A stretch of DNA of 64,000 nucleotides from Adlercreutzia hattorii (GCF_011405655.1 NZ_AP022829.1:1721001-1785000), one strand, 5' to 3'. Shown: positions 39,715-49,262, counted from the first letter of the stretch. Translations and numbers: made by a program. Notes: a model not told the origin generated them from the letters alone.

Positions 39715-41001
39715 CTAGGAGTTTACATATATGAAGATGGTGCGGACGGTGTCGGCCAAGTTGTCCGAGGCGTTGGCCATGGAGTAGTCGTAGGAGAGCA
39801 CCGCCGACCAGGCATGGGGCGCACCGTCGATGTCCACCTCGCCGTTGAAGGAGCAGTACTTCTTGGTGCGGGTCGTGCCGTCGGTGTCGAAGGAGGTGTA
39901 GGACTCCGCGTCCTCGGGCAGCTCCACGGCGCCCTCGGGCACCGACACGCCGGCTTCTGCCAGGGTCTTCTCGATGATGTGCTCGGTGCGCACGGCATCG
40001 GCGAAGCTGAGGGAGCCGTAGCCGAGCGAGCTGGTGGACGTGGAATAGCCCGCCTGAATGATCTTGCCGTCGGCGTCGAGTCCCAAATACACCGTGGGCG
40101 TACCCGTACGGCTGTCAGCCGGCTCAGCGGTGAGCGCGACGCGCACCTCGCTCTTGATGGGGTTGCCCTCCTCGTTCACCGCCCGGGGCTCGGCGGCCGT
40201 GGCGCCGTGCTGCAGAATGTCGATGGCCTCCTGCTGGGTGTGGCCCAGCAAGCTCACCAAGTCGGGCACCGTCGTCACCTTGGCGGCATCGGCGGAGTCC
40301 GTCGCGTCCTCGGAGGCGATGGCGGCGACCTCCTGCTCCGAGGAGAGCGCCTGCTGCACCGCGCTGGAAGAGGCCTCCTTGTACAGCTGAACGCCGAAGT
40401 AGACCATGGCGGCCAGAATGAGCACGAGCAGGATGATGACCACGATAAGAATGCGGCGCATACGGCGCGACTTGCGCATGTACTCGGGCAGCTCCGCCTT
40501 CTTTCGGGCCTTCTCGTTCATCTCACTCGCGTGCTTGGCATGGCGCCCGCGCGAGGCGCCGTCGCCCTTCTTCGCGCCATGGGCGGCCTTGCTCGCAGGC
40601 TTGGTTGGCGCCACGTCGGCCGTCACCACGCCGAGGGGCACAGCGTCGGGCACGGGCGAGGCATCGGCGCCGTCGGCGTCTGCGGCATCGGCGCCGTCGG
40701 CGTCCAGCGGACGACCGGCGTAGAAGTCCTCGAAGACCGCTTCATCGGGAAACGACTCGCCGGCGGCCAAGCCCTCGTCGTCGAGTACTTCCCCATCGCC
40801 CAAGTCCACCTCTTCGAAGACGCCCTCCTCGTCGACGACGATATCCTCCCCGACGACAGAGCCGTCGCCCTCGTCCACGGGGGGCATGGCCGTGGTGAAG
40901 CCATCCGCCGACACGGGGTGGAAGGCCTCGGTGAGGCCCATGGCATTGCCGTCGTCGGCGCTAATGCCGGCGTCGCGGTTGCGCTTGCTTCTTCTCACCA
41001 T
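39715..41001 (-). CDS. Conserved membrane protein of unknown function
   Basis: A 428-residue protein not matched to a named family. The N-terminal ~165 residues are acidic and low complexity, then Lys/Ala-rich. One membrane helix lies at ~182-205 (RRILIVVIILLVLILAAMVYFG) next to an RKSRRMRR stop-transfer patch. The ~220-residue C-terminal domain (LLGHTQQEAIDILQHGA, PTVYLGLDADGKIIQAGYS, SLGYGSLSFADAVR, YCSFNGEVDIDGAPHAWSAVL) is probably outside the cell. It sits beside a second single-pass protein (41041). The histone-methyltransferase name sometimes given to such repeats would be unsupported. Confidence 0.7.
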   Translation of the reverse strand: MVRRSKRNRDAGISADDGNAMGLTEAFHPVSADGFTTAMPPVDEGDGSVVGEDIVVDEEGVFEEVDLGDGEVLDDEGLAAGESFPDEAVFEDFYAGRPLDADGADAADADGADASPVPDAVPLGVVTADVAPTKPASKAAHGAKKGDGASRGRHAKHASEMNEKARKKAELPEYMRKSRRMRRILIVVIILLVLILAAMVYFGVQLYKEASSSAVQQALSSEQEVAAIASEDATDSADAAKVTTVPDLVSLLGHTQQEAIDILQHGATAAEPRAVNEEGNPIKSEVRVALTAEPADSRTGTPTVYLGLDADGKIIQAGYSTSTSSLGYGSLSFADAVRTEHIIEKTLAEAGVSVPEGAVELPEDAESYTSFDTDGTTRTKKYCSFNGEVDIDGAPHAWSAVLSYDYSMANASDNLADTVRTIFIYVNS

Positions 41002-41040
41002 GTGCTCGCTGTTCCTCTCGCTTCTCGAAGGCCCACGGGG

Positions 41041-41400
41041 CTAGTGGGCCAAAAGGTACCAGGCCGCAAAGGCGACAATGCCCAGCACGGCCACGACGAT
41101 GATGACCTTCTGGGTCGTGGACATCTTGGTCGCTTCCAAGTCATCGAGGGTCGTCTCATGGTAGGAGACGGCATCGGCGGTCTCTCCCGCACCCTCCTTT
41201 TCCACGGCGGCCTCTTCCACAGCCTCCGCTACCGCGTCGTCGGCCTCTTCGGCGCCCGGCTCGTCGACCGGCTCCTCAAGGGGCGCTTCCTCGACCGGCT
41301 CCTCGGCGGCCGGCTCTTCTACGACGCCGGCCTGGATGACCACATCGTCGTCATCGTCGGCCGTGACCGTGATATGCGAGAACTCCTTGGAATTCGCCAT
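41041..41400 (-). CDS. Small acidic tail-anchored membrane protein, unknown function
   Basis: A 119-residue protein. Residues ~10-85 are Glu/Ala/Val-rich and strongly acidic (e.g. VEEPAAEEPVEEAPLEEP). One hydrophobic helix at the C-terminus (~98-116: VIIVVAVLGIVAFAAWYLL) predicts a tail anchor facing the cytosol. AAAGGA lies 10 nt before the ATG at 41400. It is next to, and in the same direction as, the membrane protein at 39715; a joint role is only a guess. Confidence 0.7.
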   Translation of the reverse strand: MANSKEFSHITVTADDDDDVVIQAGVVEEPAAEEPVEEAPLEEPVDEPGAEEADDAVAEAVEEAAVEKEGAGETADAVSYHETTLDDLEATKMSTTQKVIIVVAVLGIVAFAAWYLLAH

Positions 41401-41595
41401 GGGAGCTTGCATCCTTTCTGTTTGGGGTTGCCCTATTATAGCCGATGGGCCGCGCGGCGCGCATCCGCTGCACCAGTTCTGCATCCGGGCACCACGCGAA
41501 GGCGCCGCGCGAGGGGCGCCGCGCAGGCACCCGGAGAACCGTTGCCAGTCGCCGACGCCCGCAGAGCCGTCGCGGCGGCCGCCCCTCAGCACCCT

Positions 41596-44511
41596 TTAGG
41601 CCAGAAGGTCGACGACGTTGAATCCCTCGCCGCTGGCACGGATGACCTCGCCGTTGCCGAAGCAGCACACCGGTCCGGCCCCGGCGATGGCGTCCACCGA
41701 GGAGGCCAGCGCGCGCACGTCATCGATGCCGGCTGCGCGCACCTCCTCGCGCACCCGGGCCCGGTCTTCCAAGGTGGCGCCGGAGAAGTATAGGCCGTCC
41801 TGGCGACGCAAAAGCTCGCGGGCCTTGGCCGGCGCGTCCAGGGAGGCCACCGTGGAGACCACGTAGCCGTCCATCTCCGATTCCGTGGGGTTAAAGACGC
41901 CGGCGAGCCAGTCGCCGGAGGTGCGGAAGCGCTCGACGGTCTCGTCGATGCGCGGGTCGCGGTAGGAGTAGAAGCGGCTCGAGCCCGAGCGCGTCGTCTG
42001 GAAGCCGGCCCCGTAGGCGCCGCCCTTCACGCGCACCTCCGTCCACAGAAAATCGTAGGACAGGATGCGCGAGGCCAAAAGCCACGCGCCGCCGTAGGGC
42101 TCGCCGAGCAGGCGGCGGTCCCAGCCGCAGGCGGTGTAGGTGACGTCGCTCGCCACGACGAAGGCCTCGTGCCCATCCTCAGGCGCCGGCACCGTGAGCG
42201 CCGGGGCGCCCGCCATGCCGCCGAAAGGCGAAGACGCCTCCCGGAAGGCAGCGAGCGCCGCCTCGTCGCCCCCGAAGGAGAGCGTGCAGCCGCCGTCGGT
42301 GAACAGGCGGCGGGACAGCTCGGCCAGCTTCGCGGAAAGCTCGCAGGCCCGCTCGTCGAAGCTCGCGAGCAGCTCCTTCAAGAAGCGGTAGAAACCGACG
42401 CCGGAGAGCGCCTCGCGCACCACCCCGGCCGGCAGGTAGTAGGAGGCGACCCGCGCCATGGCGGCGCTGTGGCCGGCCGAGGCGAAGGCCTGCTCCATGG
42501 CGATGCGCCGCTGGCCCAAGATGTCGCGGATGCGCTCGATGTCGGAGAAATCGGTCTCGCGCAGCACTTCCTCGGCCAGGTGTGCCGCCCAGGGCACCTC
42601 CTCGTCAAGGGCAGAGGAGCCCATGACGAACATCGGCCGCAGCCGCTCGCGGTCCTCGGCGTCCTCGTGCACTTCAACGGCGAACCCGAGGTTGCCCAGA
42701 TGGGCCTGAACGAGGGTGTCCAGTTCGGCTGCCGTGTGGCGGGACGTATCCAACTTGCCGAGCACGCAGGCCAGCACCGTGGCGTAGGGCAGCTCGTCGA
42801 AGGCGAGGCCGTCCATGGCGAAGTAGCGATAGGCGTAGGCGATGCCGCGGCAGGGCAGATAATGGCGGATAAGGCGCCAGGGCCCGCACTCCCCCACCTC
42901 CCACATCGCCTCGGCGGGCGCCTCGCCGATATCGGCCCGCGAAAGCTGCGGAAGTTTCGCGAGGGCCTCCGGCGCGTCCGGCGCCTCCTGGGCCTCGCGC
43001 AGCGCGCGCACGGCCTCGCGGATAGACGCGGCCTCGTCCTCGGTGAGCGCCGCGGCCGCCTCGCGCTCGCCGGCTGCCTCGGCCTCTTCGGCGGCCTCGT
43101 CGCTTTCCGTGGGCACCACCTCGGCGCAGGCGCGGTGGTCGTTATCCAGGAACAGCTCGCGCAAAAGCGCCTCGAAGTACCCCTCCTCCACCTTCTCGCG
43201 CAGGCTGGCGAAGACGTCCTCGAAGCGCAGGTAGGCCGCCGGGTCGTCGTCGGAGTACAGCCATCCGGCCATGGCGGACATGGCCAGCACCACGCCGTCG
43301 GGGTAGCCGAAGTTGCGCTCGCGCATGACGAACTCGGCGTGGGAGAGGGCCGCCCGCACCAGCTCGCGGTCGAGCCCGCCCTCGGCGAGGCGCCGGGCCT
43401 CGGCTTCCACGATGGCGCGCAGCGCATCGGCGGCGCCGGGCCGGGCGCCGCGCAGGGACACCACGGCGAAGGGCTGGGCCACGGAGTCGGCCACATACCC
43501 GATGGCGTCGTCGGCGATGCCCGCGTCGAGCAGCGCCCGCTTCAGGGGCGACTCGTTGGCCCCCATGATGGCGTCCATCAGGATGTCGGCGGCCACAATG
43601 CGCTCGCGCTCGGCGGCACGCCCGATGACGAATCCCACGGCAGCGCAGGCGTTCTCCGGTGCGGTGGCCATGGGCACGACAACTGGCTCGGGAGCCACGG
43701 GAGCCTGCAGCCCGAGCGGATTGATGTCCAGCGGCCCGCGCTCTTTCGCGGCCAGCGGCGCCAAATAGCGCTCGTCTAGAAAGCCGAGGAAGCGGTCGGC
43801 ATCCAGGTTGCCGTATAGGATGATGTAGGCGTTGTCGGGACGGTAGTGGCGCCGATGGTTCTCGAGAAAGCCCTCGTAGGTGAGCGTTGGGATTGCCGCC
43901 GGCGTGCCGCCAGACTCGAAACGGTAGGTCGTGTCCGGGAACAGCGCCGCCGACAGCCCGTCGTAGAGCACGGAATCGGGCTCGGAGAGCGCGCCTTTCA
44001 TCTCGTTGTACACTACGCCGTTCACCACAAGGCGCTCGCCTTCTCCCTCCCCTTCCAGCTCGCGGTGCCAGCCCTCCTGCTGGAAGATGACGGGGCGCCG
44101 GTAGATATCGGGGTGGAAGACCGCGTCCAGGTAGACGTCCATGAGGTTGACGAGATCCTGCTCGTTGGTGGACGCCACGGGGTACATGGTCTTGTCCGGG
44201 AAGGTCATGGCGTTTAAGAACGTCTGCATGGAGGTCTTCAGCAAATTGACGAAGGGCTCCTTCACCGGGAACTTCTCCGATCCGCACAGCACCGAGTGCT
44301 CCAAAATGTGGAACACGCCGGTGTCGTCGTCGGCCGGGGTCTTGAAGGTGATGGAGAAGGCCTTGTTGGCGTCGTCGTTCTCGATGAACATGAGGCGGGC
44401 GCCGGAGGCGGCGTGATGCATGAGGTGCACCGTACCCTCCACCTCACTTATCGGCTCGCTTTTCACGGCGGTAAAGCCGTGGGAGGCGGCCACCTGTTCC
44501 AAATCGGTCAT
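41596..44511 (-). CDS. M16C peptidase (presequence-protease/PreP-like insulinase)
   Basis: A 971-residue zinc peptidase. The inverted zinc motif is HILEHSVLCG (HxxEH) at ~67-76, followed by the family's GSEKFPVKEPFVNLLK. Further on are VVNGVVYNEMKGALSEP and PDNAYIILYGNLDADRFLGF. Two M16 halves and a helical linker fit the ~1000-residue M16C type, which degrades short peptides inside a closed chamber. No signal peptide is visible, so it is probably cytosolic, clearing peptides. It is divergent from the SUF genes. Confidence 0.92.
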   Translation of the reverse strand: MTDLEQVAASHGFTAVKSEPISEVEGTVHLMHHAASGARLMFIENDDANKAFSITFKTPADDDTGVFHILEHSVLCGSEKFPVKEPFVNLLKTSMQTFLNAMTFPDKTMYPVASTNEQDLVNLMDVYLDAVFHPDIYRRPVIFQQEGWHRELEGEGEGERLVVNGVVYNEMKGALSEPDSVLYDGLSAALFPDTTYRFESGGTPAAIPTLTYEGFLENHRRHYRPDNAYIILYGNLDADRFLGFLDERYLAPLAAKERGPLDINPLGLQAPVAPEPVVVPMATAPENACAAVGFVIGRAAERERIVAADILMDAIMGANESPLKRALLDAGIADDAIGYVADSVAQPFAVVSLRGARPGAADALRAIVEAEARRLAEGGLDRELVRAALSHAEFVMRERNFGYPDGVVLAMSAMAGWLYSDDDPAAYLRFEDVFASLREKVEEGYFEALLRELFLDNDHRACAEVVPTESDEAAEEAEAAGEREAAAALTEDEAASIREAVRALREAQEAPDAPEALAKLPQLSRADIGEAPAEAMWEVGECGPWRLIRHYLPCRGIAYAYRYFAMDGLAFDELPYATVLACVLGKLDTSRHTAAELDTLVQAHLGNLGFAVEVHEDAEDRERLRPMFVMGSSALDEEVPWAAHLAEEVLRETDFSDIERIRDILGQRRIAMEQAFASAGHSAAMARVASYYLPAGVVREALSGVGFYRFLKELLASFDERACELSAKLAELSRRLFTDGGCTLSFGGDEAALAAFREASSPFGGMAGAPALTVPAPEDGHEAFVVASDVTYTACGWDRRLLGEPYGGAWLLASRILSYDFLWTEVRVKGGAYGAGFQTTRSGSSRFYSYRDPRIDETVERFRTSGDWLAGVFNPTESEMDGYVVSTVASLDAPAKARELLRRQDGLYFSGATLEDRARVREEVRAAGIDDVRALASSVDAIAGAGPVCCFGNGEVIRASGEGFNVVDLLA

Positions 44512-44675
44512 GGTCTGTCTTCCTTTCGAAGGGTTCCTGCGAAGGGCCCCGCGACCGGCCCTGGCGGCCCGGCGCGGAGCAACGGAGTGTTCGTGAGTAT
44601 TCTACCCGTCCGCGCGTCGCCGTTTCCAACCAATATGGTGTCGTTATGATTTCTCCGCGACGGGGGAATTTTCGC

Positions 44676-44681
44676 TATAAT
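44676..44681 (+). promoter_or_regulatory. -10 box of the suf operon
   Basis: Perfect TATAAT 46 bp before the sufC ATG; no clear -35 hexamer, which would fit a regulated promoter. Confidence 0.5.
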
Positions 44682-44727
44682 CAGCCCCGAACTATCTAGA
44701 CGAGACGAGACAGATACGGAGTATCCC

Positions 44728-45504
44728 ATGCTCGAACTTAAGAACCTGGTGTTCGAGGTGCCGGCCGACGACGGGGGCACCAAGCGCATCATCGGCGATC
44801 TCTCCCTGACCATTCCCGACGACCGCTTCACGGTCATCACCGGACCCAACGGCGGCGGCAAGTCCACGCTCGCCAAGCTCATCATGGGCATCGAGGAGCC
44901 CACGAGCGGCCAGATCCTCTTCAACGGCGAGGACATCACGGACAAATCCATCACCGAGCGCGCCCGCCTCGGCATCGGCTACGGCTTCCAGCAGCCGGCC
45001 CGCTTCCGCGGCATGAAGGTGAAGAAGTTGCTCGACATCGCCGCCGGCAAGAAGCTGCCCATGCTCGCCTGCAACGAGTACCTCTCGAAGGTGGGCCTGT
45101 GCTCGGCGAGCTACCTCACCCGCGAGGTGGACAAGTCGCTGTCGGGCGGCGAGGTGAAGCGCATCGAGATCGCCACCATTTTGGCCCGCGACCCGAAGCT
45201 GGCCATCTACGACGAGCCCGAGGCCGGCATCGATTTGTGGAGCTTCGACAGGCTCACCGAGACGTTCCGCGACATCCACGAGGCCCGCGACGGGCGCTCC
45301 ATCGTCATCATCTCGCACCAGGAGCGCATCATTTCCCTGGCCGACGAGATCGTGCTTCTGCGCGACGGCCAGGTGGCCGAGGTGGGGACGCCGGCCGAGC
45401 TCATGCCGCGGCTCGGGTTCGCGGCCCGCAGCCTAGATGACCACGGCTGCCCGCTTTCCACCCCCACCGAGCTGCACCTGACCGAGATCCCCACCACTTG
45501 CTAA
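44728..45504 (+). CDS. sufC: Fe-S cluster assembly ATPase SufC
   Basis: A 258-residue ABC ATPase. Walker A GPNGGGKST, Q-loop YGFQQPARFRG, signature LSGGEVKRIEIA, Walker B LAIYDEPEAGID and the switch His in IISHQE are all present. YDEPEAGID is characteristic of SufC. It energises the SufBC(D) scaffold that builds Fe-S clusters, needed for the hydrogenase, Hcp and reductases. The partner sufB-like gene follows after 189 bp. Confidence 0.94.
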   Translation: MLELKNLVFEVPADDGGTKRIIGDLSLTIPDDRFTVITGPNGGGKSTLAKLIMGIEEPTSGQILFNGEDITDKSITERARLGIGYGFQQPARFRGMKVKKLLDIAAGKKLPMLACNEYLSKVGLCSASYLTREVDKSLSGGEVKRIEIATILARDPKLAIYDEPEAGIDLWSFDRLTETFRDIHEARDGRSIVIISHQERIISLADEIVLLRDGQVAEVGTPAELMPRLGFAARSLDDHGCPLSTPTELHLTEIPTTC

Positions 45505-45693
45505 ACGTCACCAGTGCGGGCGGACTGCCGGGTATTCCGATTCGCTCAGACAGTCCTCGATGGTATCGAAGGCGACGGGGCTGCTTTCTCCCCACTGTAT
45601 ACCGCCTTCGACACCATCTGCGGAACTCGCTCGGTCGAAACACCCGCCATCCCGCCCGCCGCACGTCTTTTCTAGTTGCAAAAGGAGGCAACT

Positions 45694-46623
45694 ATGACCG
45701 TTGATCTTTCCCCCATCGACGAGAACCTGCTCGCCGAGATCGCCAATATGCACGGCATGCCGAAGGGCGCCTTCAACGTGCGCAAGGACGGCGAACTGGT
45801 CGAGCGCCATTCCTCGGCCTACATCGACATTTCCACCAAGACCGACAACCCCGGCATCGACATCCGCATCGCGGACGGCACCAAGGGCGAGACGGTGTAC
45901 ATCCCCGTCATCGTGACGAAGTCGGGCCTGAAGGACGTCGTGTACAACACCTTCTACGTGGGCGAGAACTGCGACATCACCATCATCGCCGGATGCGGCA
46001 TCCACAACGATTCCCACGACGCCTCCGAGCACGACGGCATCCACAGCTTCTATCTGGGGAAGAACAGCCGCGTACGCTACGTGGAGAAGCACTACGGCGA
46101 GGGCGATGGCTCAGGCGAGCGCATCCTGAACCCCACCACCAACGTGTACATGGAGGAGGGCTCCTCCTGCGAGATGGAGATGGTACAGCTGCGCGGCGTC
46201 ACCTCCACCGTGCGCGACACCAACGCCGAGCTGGGCGCGGACGCCAAGCTCGTACTCACCGAGAAGCTGCTCACCCACGGCAACCAGACCGCCATTTCCA
46301 ACATGAAGGTGGAGCTGAAGGGCGAGGGCTCTTCCGTGCAGGTGATCTCCCGCTCGGTGGCCCAGGACGACTCCGTGCAGGTGTTCAACCCGCTCGTCAT
46401 CGGCGAGTGCGCCTGCCGCGGGCACGTGCAGTGCGACGCCATCATCATGGGCAACGCCAAGGTGAAGGCCATCCCCGGCATCGAGGCCGCCAGCGAGGAC
46501 GCCATGCTCGTGCACGAGGCCGCCATCGGCAAGATCGCCGGCGACCAGATCGTGAAGCTCATGACGCTGGGCCTCACCGAGGAAGAGGCCGAGGCCGAGA
46601 TCCTGGACGACTTCTTGAGCTAG
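45694..46623 (+). CDS. sufB: SufB/SufD-type scaffold protein (short, SmsB-like)
   Basis: A 309-residue SufBD-core protein. The right-handed beta-helix segments include ERHSSAYIDISTKTDNPGID, NCDITIIAGCGIHN, LTEKLLTHGNQTAISNMKVELK and IGECACRGHVQCDAI; EAAIGKIAGDQIVKLMTLGLTEEEAEAEIL is the C-terminal helical end (shown only in part). At ~310 residues it lacks the longer N-terminus of E. coli SufB. With sufC alone beside it, this is a minimal two-gene SUF. ATG 45694 is set by AAAGGAGG. Confidence 0.9.
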   Translation: MTVDLSPIDENLLAEIANMHGMPKGAFNVRKDGELVERHSSAYIDISTKTDNPGIDIRIADGTKGETVYIPVIVTKSGLKDVVYNTFYVGENCDITIIAGCGIHNDSHDASEHDGIHSFYLGKNSRVRYVEKHYGEGDGSGERILNPTTNVYMEEGSSCEMEMVQLRGVTSTVRDTNAELGADAKLVLTEKLLTHGNQTAISNMKVELKGEGSSVQVISRSVAQDDSVQVFNPLVIGECACRGHVQCDAIIMGNAKVKAIPGIEAASEDAMLVHEAAIGKIAGDQIVKLMTLGLTEEEAEAEILDDFLS

Positions 46624-46660
46624 GCGCTGGCGCACCGCCGCACCCGCATCACCATCGAAC

Positions 46661-46696
46661 GAGGGCGGTTCCCGAAGGAGCCGCCCTCTTCTTTTT
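46661..46696 (+). terminator. Terminator of the suf operon
   Basis: GAGGGCGG and CCGCCCTC stem followed by TTCTTTTT. Confidence 0.88.
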
Positions 46697-46701
46697 GCAA
46701 A

Positions 46702-46829
46702 CCGCAGCCCGAGGCGGGTTTTTGCCACTGCGAGCATCGTGCTACGACATTTTCGGCCCTCGGGCTGCGGGTGAAACGACAAAAAGAGCCCTCGGGCTGC
46801 GGATTCAGCGCTTCAACCCGCAGCCCGAG
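46702..46829. repeat. Four-copy 12-bp palindromic repeat cluster
   Basis: CCGCAGCCCGAG at 46702-46713 and 46818-46829 and its reverse complement CTCGGGCTGCGG at 46759-46770 and 46791-46802. The flanking GAAACGACAAAAAGAG-type sequence is also partly repeated. The gap between sufB and the lipoprotein gene holds no gene. Confidence 0.65.
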
Positions 46830-46907
46830 GGCCACTTTTGTCATTCGTCCGTACAGCTGAGGCTCATCTTCCCGAAAGCGGGACTCAGTGCATTGAAGGA
46901 AAGGACA

Positions 46908-47975
46908 CTATTCGGCCGCGTCCTCGTCGCCGGAACTGCCGGAGTCGCCTGCATCGCCGGAGTCCTCGCTACCAGAATCGTCGCCGCTACCGGTATCGCC
47001 GGACTCATCGGAGCCGTCCGACGAGTCGCCGGAACCGGTGTCTTCGGAGCCCGTGTCTCCCGAGTCGCCGGTGTCGGCATCACCGCTGTCGAAATCGCCC
47101 ACGTCCTCGCTATCGGAACCCGTGGCGGCGTCGGCGGCGGAGGCGGTCAGATCGCTGACGACGGTGAGATCGCCCAGGGCCACGGTGGTGCCGAGCCACT
47201 TGCGCTCAATGACGTTGATGGTGCCGTCGCTCACCAGGCGCGCGAGCACGTCGCCGGCGGCCGTCTGCAAATCGACGTTCTCGTTCGAGACGCCCATGCA
47301 GTAGCCGGTCGGCGACATGAGCATGGCGACGATGGACACGTCGAGCCCCTGGCCATGGGCCGCGTACAGGCCGATGACAGCGTCGGCGGCCACGTACTGC
47401 ACGCTTCCGGCCTCAAGCGCCTCAAAGGCCTCCTTCAGGCTGTCGGTGGGCGTGAGGCTGGACTCGCCGAACCCGTTGGAGACGGCCCAGGCGCTCTTCG
47501 AGGAAACTTGGGCGGCGAAGGTGGCACCGGAATCCTGGGTGGGAATGCCCGCGTCGGGGCTCAGCGCGAACAGGGCGATGCCCGTGGGCAGGTAGGAGGC
47601 CGAGCGCCAGAAATCGCCGTCGCTCGCGGAGTCGTCGATGCCGAGCACCACGTCCACCGTGCCGTTGGCGAGTGCCCCGGCCGGGTCGCTGCCCACATCC
47701 ACCACCGACAGCTTCAGCCCCAGCTCGTCGGCGAGAGCCGCGGCGATGTCCACGTCGATTCCGATGATCTTGCCGCTGCCCATACCGGCCAGAGGCGGGT
47801 TCTCGGTGTTGACGCCCACGCGCAGGGTGCCCTCCTCGCCGATGACCGGGGGCGCCACCTCGGCGGACTTCAGCTCCGGCTGATAGGTGCCCGATCCAGT
47901 GCATCCGGCCAGGCCGAACAGGCCGACCGCGAGCAGCGCCGCAAAGGCAACCGCAACGAACGAACGCTTTCTCAC
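46908..47975 (-). CDS. Amino-acid-type substrate-binding lipoprotein with Ser/Gly/Asp tail
   Basis: A 355-residue protein. The lipoprotein signal MRKRSFVAVAFAALLAVGLF ends at the lipobox LAGC (Cys ~25). The SBP family 3 domain (~45-265) has LRVGVNTENPPLAGM, IIGIDVDIAAALADELGLKL, and GALANGTVDVVLGI. The last ~75 residues repeat Ser, Gly, Asp and Glu, matching the tail style of MreC. No permease or ATPase gene is adjacent, so it may be an orphan binding protein or serve a distant transporter. Divergent from comF. Confidence 0.85.
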   Translation of the reverse strand: MRKRSFVAVAFAALLAVGLFGLAGCTGSGTYQPELKSAEVAPPVIGEEGTLRVGVNTENPPLAGMGSGKIIGIDVDIAAALADELGLKLSVVDVGSDPAGALANGTVDVVLGIDDSASDGDFWRSASYLPTGIALFALSPDAGIPTQDSGATFAAQVSSKSAWAVSNGFGESSLTPTDSLKEAFEALEAGSVQYVAADAVIGLYAAHGQGLDVSIVAMLMSPTGYCMGVSNENVDLQTAAGDVLARLVSDGTINVIERKWLGTTVALGDLTVVSDLTASAADAATGSDSEDVGDFDSGDADTGDSGDTGSEDTGSGDSSDGSDESGDTGSGDDSGSEDSGDAGDSGSSGDEDAAE

Positions 47976-48360
47976 ATCATCCTCCGTCTAATTCAATCGG
48001 TACGTTGCCTCTTTCGACTGACCTAGTCTTTGACCCCACACTCGCGCACCGGGGCGTTCGCTTGCGCTAGTAGCCCTCTCGCCCGTCACGGCGTCCGTGC
48101 CGCGAAAATGTCAGCGGGCGGTGCGACTTACCTCTAGGATACGCCATGCTCACGGCGGGCAACGCCCACGCGCTTACGTGGATCCTTTCGACCGCATCTG
48201 CCATGGACTTGGAAAGACGTCGCGTCTCTCCGCAACTACAGACCCGAAAGAAGCATCGCTAAGTGTAGCAGAAGTGGGCTTAGACGGGGCAAAGCCCCGC
48301 AGAACCTACGAAGTGCGAAAGCCGTGCGGTCGGCGCGGGGCGCGGGATGAGACGCGAACG
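47976..48360. other. Gene-free divergent region between the lipoprotein and comF
   Basis: No coding frame with a ribosome site was found. It contains a short hairpin CGGGGC-AAA-GCCCCG (48286-48300) and GTGCGGTCGGCGCGGGG, a motif that recurs just before the comF palindrome. The lipoprotein promoter should lie here but no clear hexamers were seen. Confidence 0.5.
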
Positions 48361-48425
48361 CGGTCGGCGCGGGGAACGAAACGGGACATTCCCGCGTCAT
48401 TTCCACGGTCGTGCGCGCGTAGACT
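48361..48425 (+). promoter_or_regulatory. Palindromic promoter element of comF, shared with yraN-comM
   Basis: CGGTCGGCGCGGGGAACGAA leads into ACGGGACATTCCCGCGTCAT (palindrome CGGGA-CAT-TCCCG at 48382-48394) and ACGGTCGTG. A -10-like TAGACT (48420-48425) begins 6 nt after GTCGTG, the same spacing as TAAGGT in the yraN copy. Confidence 0.6.
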
Positions 48426-48452
48426 GCCCCCATGAAGCCGATGAAAGGACAG

Positions 48453-49262
48453 ATGGCGCTCTTCGATGAGCGAACGCCGGCGAAGAGCCGTCGGGAGGGC
48501 GCGGCCGCGAAACACGCCGCTCCCTCCCGCCGCCTGCGCGCGGACTGGCGCGCCGCGCGCGACTTCGCCGCGGACATGGTGGCCGAGACGCTCTACCCCA
48601 CCCGCTGCGCGGTGTGCGATAAGCCCGGCGCGGTGCTGTGCGGCTCCTGTGCCGCGGCGCTCCCCTACATCGACGCGCTGACGGCCTGCCCGCGCTGCGG
48701 CGCGCCCTTCGGCGTCGTGCAGTGCTCGGAGTGCACGTCCGTGCTGATGGAGCCCTTCGGCTACAAGGAGCCGCCCTACGACGAGATGGCGAGCGCCCTC
48801 GTGCTTACCGAGGCCGTCCGCCGCATTGTAACGGTGTACAAGGATCAGAACGAGCGCGGCCTGGCACGGCCCATGGCCCAGATCATGGCCCGCTACCTGC
48901 CGCCCCGCTGGATGGGCGCAGCGCCGGTCGTCACCTTCGTGCCCGCCACGGCCGCCGCCCGGCGGCGGCGCGGCTTCGACCATGCCGAGCATCTGGCCCG
49001 CGAGTTGTCGTTCATCGCCGGGCTGGACTTCGCCCCTCTGCTCGTGGCCGCCCGCAGCCGCGACCAGCGGAAGCTGGGGCGGACGGGACGCATCGGCAAC
49101 ATGAGGCATTCGCTCACCGCGCTGGCCGGCGCCAGCATGCCCGCCGCCGTCATCGTCGTGGACGACGTGTGCACCACCGGTGCCACGTTGTTCGCCGCCA
49201 CCGAGGCCCTGCGCACCGCCGGTGCCAAGATCGTCTGGTGCCTCACGTTCGCGCGAACCTAG
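48453..49262 (+). CDS. comF: ComF-family DNA-uptake/phosphoribosyltransferase-like protein
   Basis: A 269-residue protein if started at ATG 48453. It has the ComF zinc-finger-like CAVCDKPGAVLCGSC and CPRCGAPFGVVQCSEC, and a PRTase loop VIVVDDVCTTGATL. RRRRGFDHAEHLA is also typical. ComF is needed for transformation in many bacteria and contacts the uptake helicase. ATG 48432 would lie almost at the predicted transcription start, whereas 48453 has AAAGGA upstream and a ~20-nt leader, matching yraN. This choice is an inference. Confidence 0.85.
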   Translation: MALFDERTPAKSRREGAAAKHAAPSRRLRADWRAARDFAADMVAETLYPTRCAVCDKPGAVLCGSCAAALPYIDALTACPRCGAPFGVVQCSECTSVLMEPFGYKEPPYDEMASALVLTEAVRRIVTVYKDQNERGLARPMAQIMARYLPPRWMGAAPVVTFVPATAAARRRRGFDHAEHLARELSFIAGLDFAPLLVAARSRDQRKLGRTGRIGNMRHSLTALAGASMPAAVIVVDDVCTTGATLFAATEALRTAGAKIVWCLTFART

